The notes beneath the pieces were generated by a model. The model was not told where the DNA came from and did not search any database. It was given only the letters and a program-made list of their open reading frames with translations. The position numbers and the translations under genes were made by a program. Source: a bacterium (GTDB taxonomy: Bacteria > Eremiobacterota > Eremiobacteria > Baltobacterales > Baltobacteraceae). Taken from it: a DNA stretch of 6,139 nucleotides. The first letter of the stretch is position 1, and every line of letters starts with the position of its first letter. The stretch lies in assembly GCA_021782295.1 (NCBI GenBank), contig JAJXVC010000118.1, positions 1 through 6,139 on the forward strand, given 5' to 3'. Of the stretch, positions 5,865 through 6,139 are shown one piece after another.

Positions 5865-6139
5865 TGCGCGCGAAGCGCGAGAACGGCGACGCTCGCGCAT
5901 GCGCCAACGAACGTCGAACTACCATTCACCGCATCGTTGCGAAAACCGGAAAGGCCGCGGATGCGCCGCGTCGGCGCGCCGCAGAGATGCGGATCGGTCT
6001 CACAGTCGCGCACACAGCGATCGCAGGTGCGACGCTCCTGCACGCTCGCTCCGAGCAACGAGTCGGCGAACGCGCCGATGATTCCGCCGACCGCTCCTGC
6101 AATAAATGGTGCGAACGCGGCGAGCGCCGCAGTTGCGGC
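5852..6139 (-). CDS. DUF92/TIGR00297-family membrane protein, C-terminal part (VTE6-like)
   Basis: The reading frame is open to the right edge of the window, giving the last 95 residues of a longer protein. A membrane-type Ala/Gly-rich segment (about 1-30: APFIAGAVGGIIGAFADSLL) is followed by LLGASVQERRTCDRC, then HLCGAPTRRIRGL (51-63), GFRNDAVNG (65-73) and a final hydrophobic segment (about 75-90). The order, a D-S-L-L-G-A block, a Cys pair, C-G-x-P-T and N-D-A-V-N, is that of the DUF92 integral membrane family. Plant and cyanobacterial members (VTE6) are phytyl-phosphate kinases of tocopherol and prenyl-quinone metabolism; whether this bacterium's member does the same is inference. Cysteines at 39, 42, 46 and 53 of the visible part, with His51, are conspicuous. 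The stop (5852-5854) lies inside the glutaredoxin 3' end. The N-terminus is outside the window. Confidence 0.82.
   Translation of the reverse strand, partial: AATAALAAFAPFIAGAVGGIIGAFADSLLGASVQERRTCDRCVRDCETDPHLCGAPTRRIRGLSGFRNDAVNGSSTFVGACASVAVLALRAHYFP
5867..5879. other. Short GC hairpin just after the glutaredoxin stop
   Basis: Perfect 5-base arms CGCGC and GCGCG around GAA, two bases after the glutaredoxin stop codon and within the DUF92 coding sequence. There is no T-tract on either strand, so it is at most a weak transcript-end structure; in GC-rich DNA it may be chance. Confidence 0.25.

Overview
The window is a gene-dense, high-GC bacterial chromosomal segment with almost no intergenic space. 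It shows no mobile-element, CRISPR, phage or RNA-gene signal. A lipoprotein signal peptide and a TonB-type energy transducer imply a diderm (outer-membrane) bacterium. GC-rich codons, a DUF5069 protein and a DUF92-family membrane protein would suit a lineage such as Candidatus Eremiobacterota/Vulcanimicrobiota or a similar under-sampled phylum. That placement is a low-confidence inference from gene content and style, not a demonstrated one.

Layout. Positions 3426 down to 1 (minus strand) hold a BMP-family nucleoside-type ABC importer operon. It encodes a substrate-binding lipoprotein, then a two-domain ATPase, then a first permease; the first three codons of a fourth gene, probably the second permease, lie at the left edge. 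All junctions are 4-base stop/start overlaps. One of them (CTGA at 2410-2413) appears to use a CTG start for the ATPase.

Positions 3486-4828 (plus strand) hold a divergent two-gene unit: a DUF5069 protein overlapping by 4 bases (ATGA) a complete arginase with all metal ligands. A 59-base divergent gap separates it from the importer operon.

Positions 4839-5519 (minus) encode a TonB-like protein convergent with the arginase, 10 bases away. Positions 5616-5864 (plus) encode a small CGYC glutaredoxin, divergent from tonB across 96 bases that contain a nested inverted repeat abutting the tonB start. Positions 5852-6139 (minus) are the C-terminal end of a DUF92/VTE6-like membrane protein whose stop-proximal 13 bases overlap the glutaredoxin 3' end.

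How they work together. The importer would bring in nucleosides or related ligands and the arginase would release urea and ornithine from arginine, so a nitrogen/carbon scavenging theme is possible but unproven. The tonB, glutaredoxin and DUF92 genes look like independent housekeeping units. I see no convincing undescribed multi-gene system. The most useful leads are the CTG start, the hairpin at the tonB start, and the coupling of DUF5069 to arginase.
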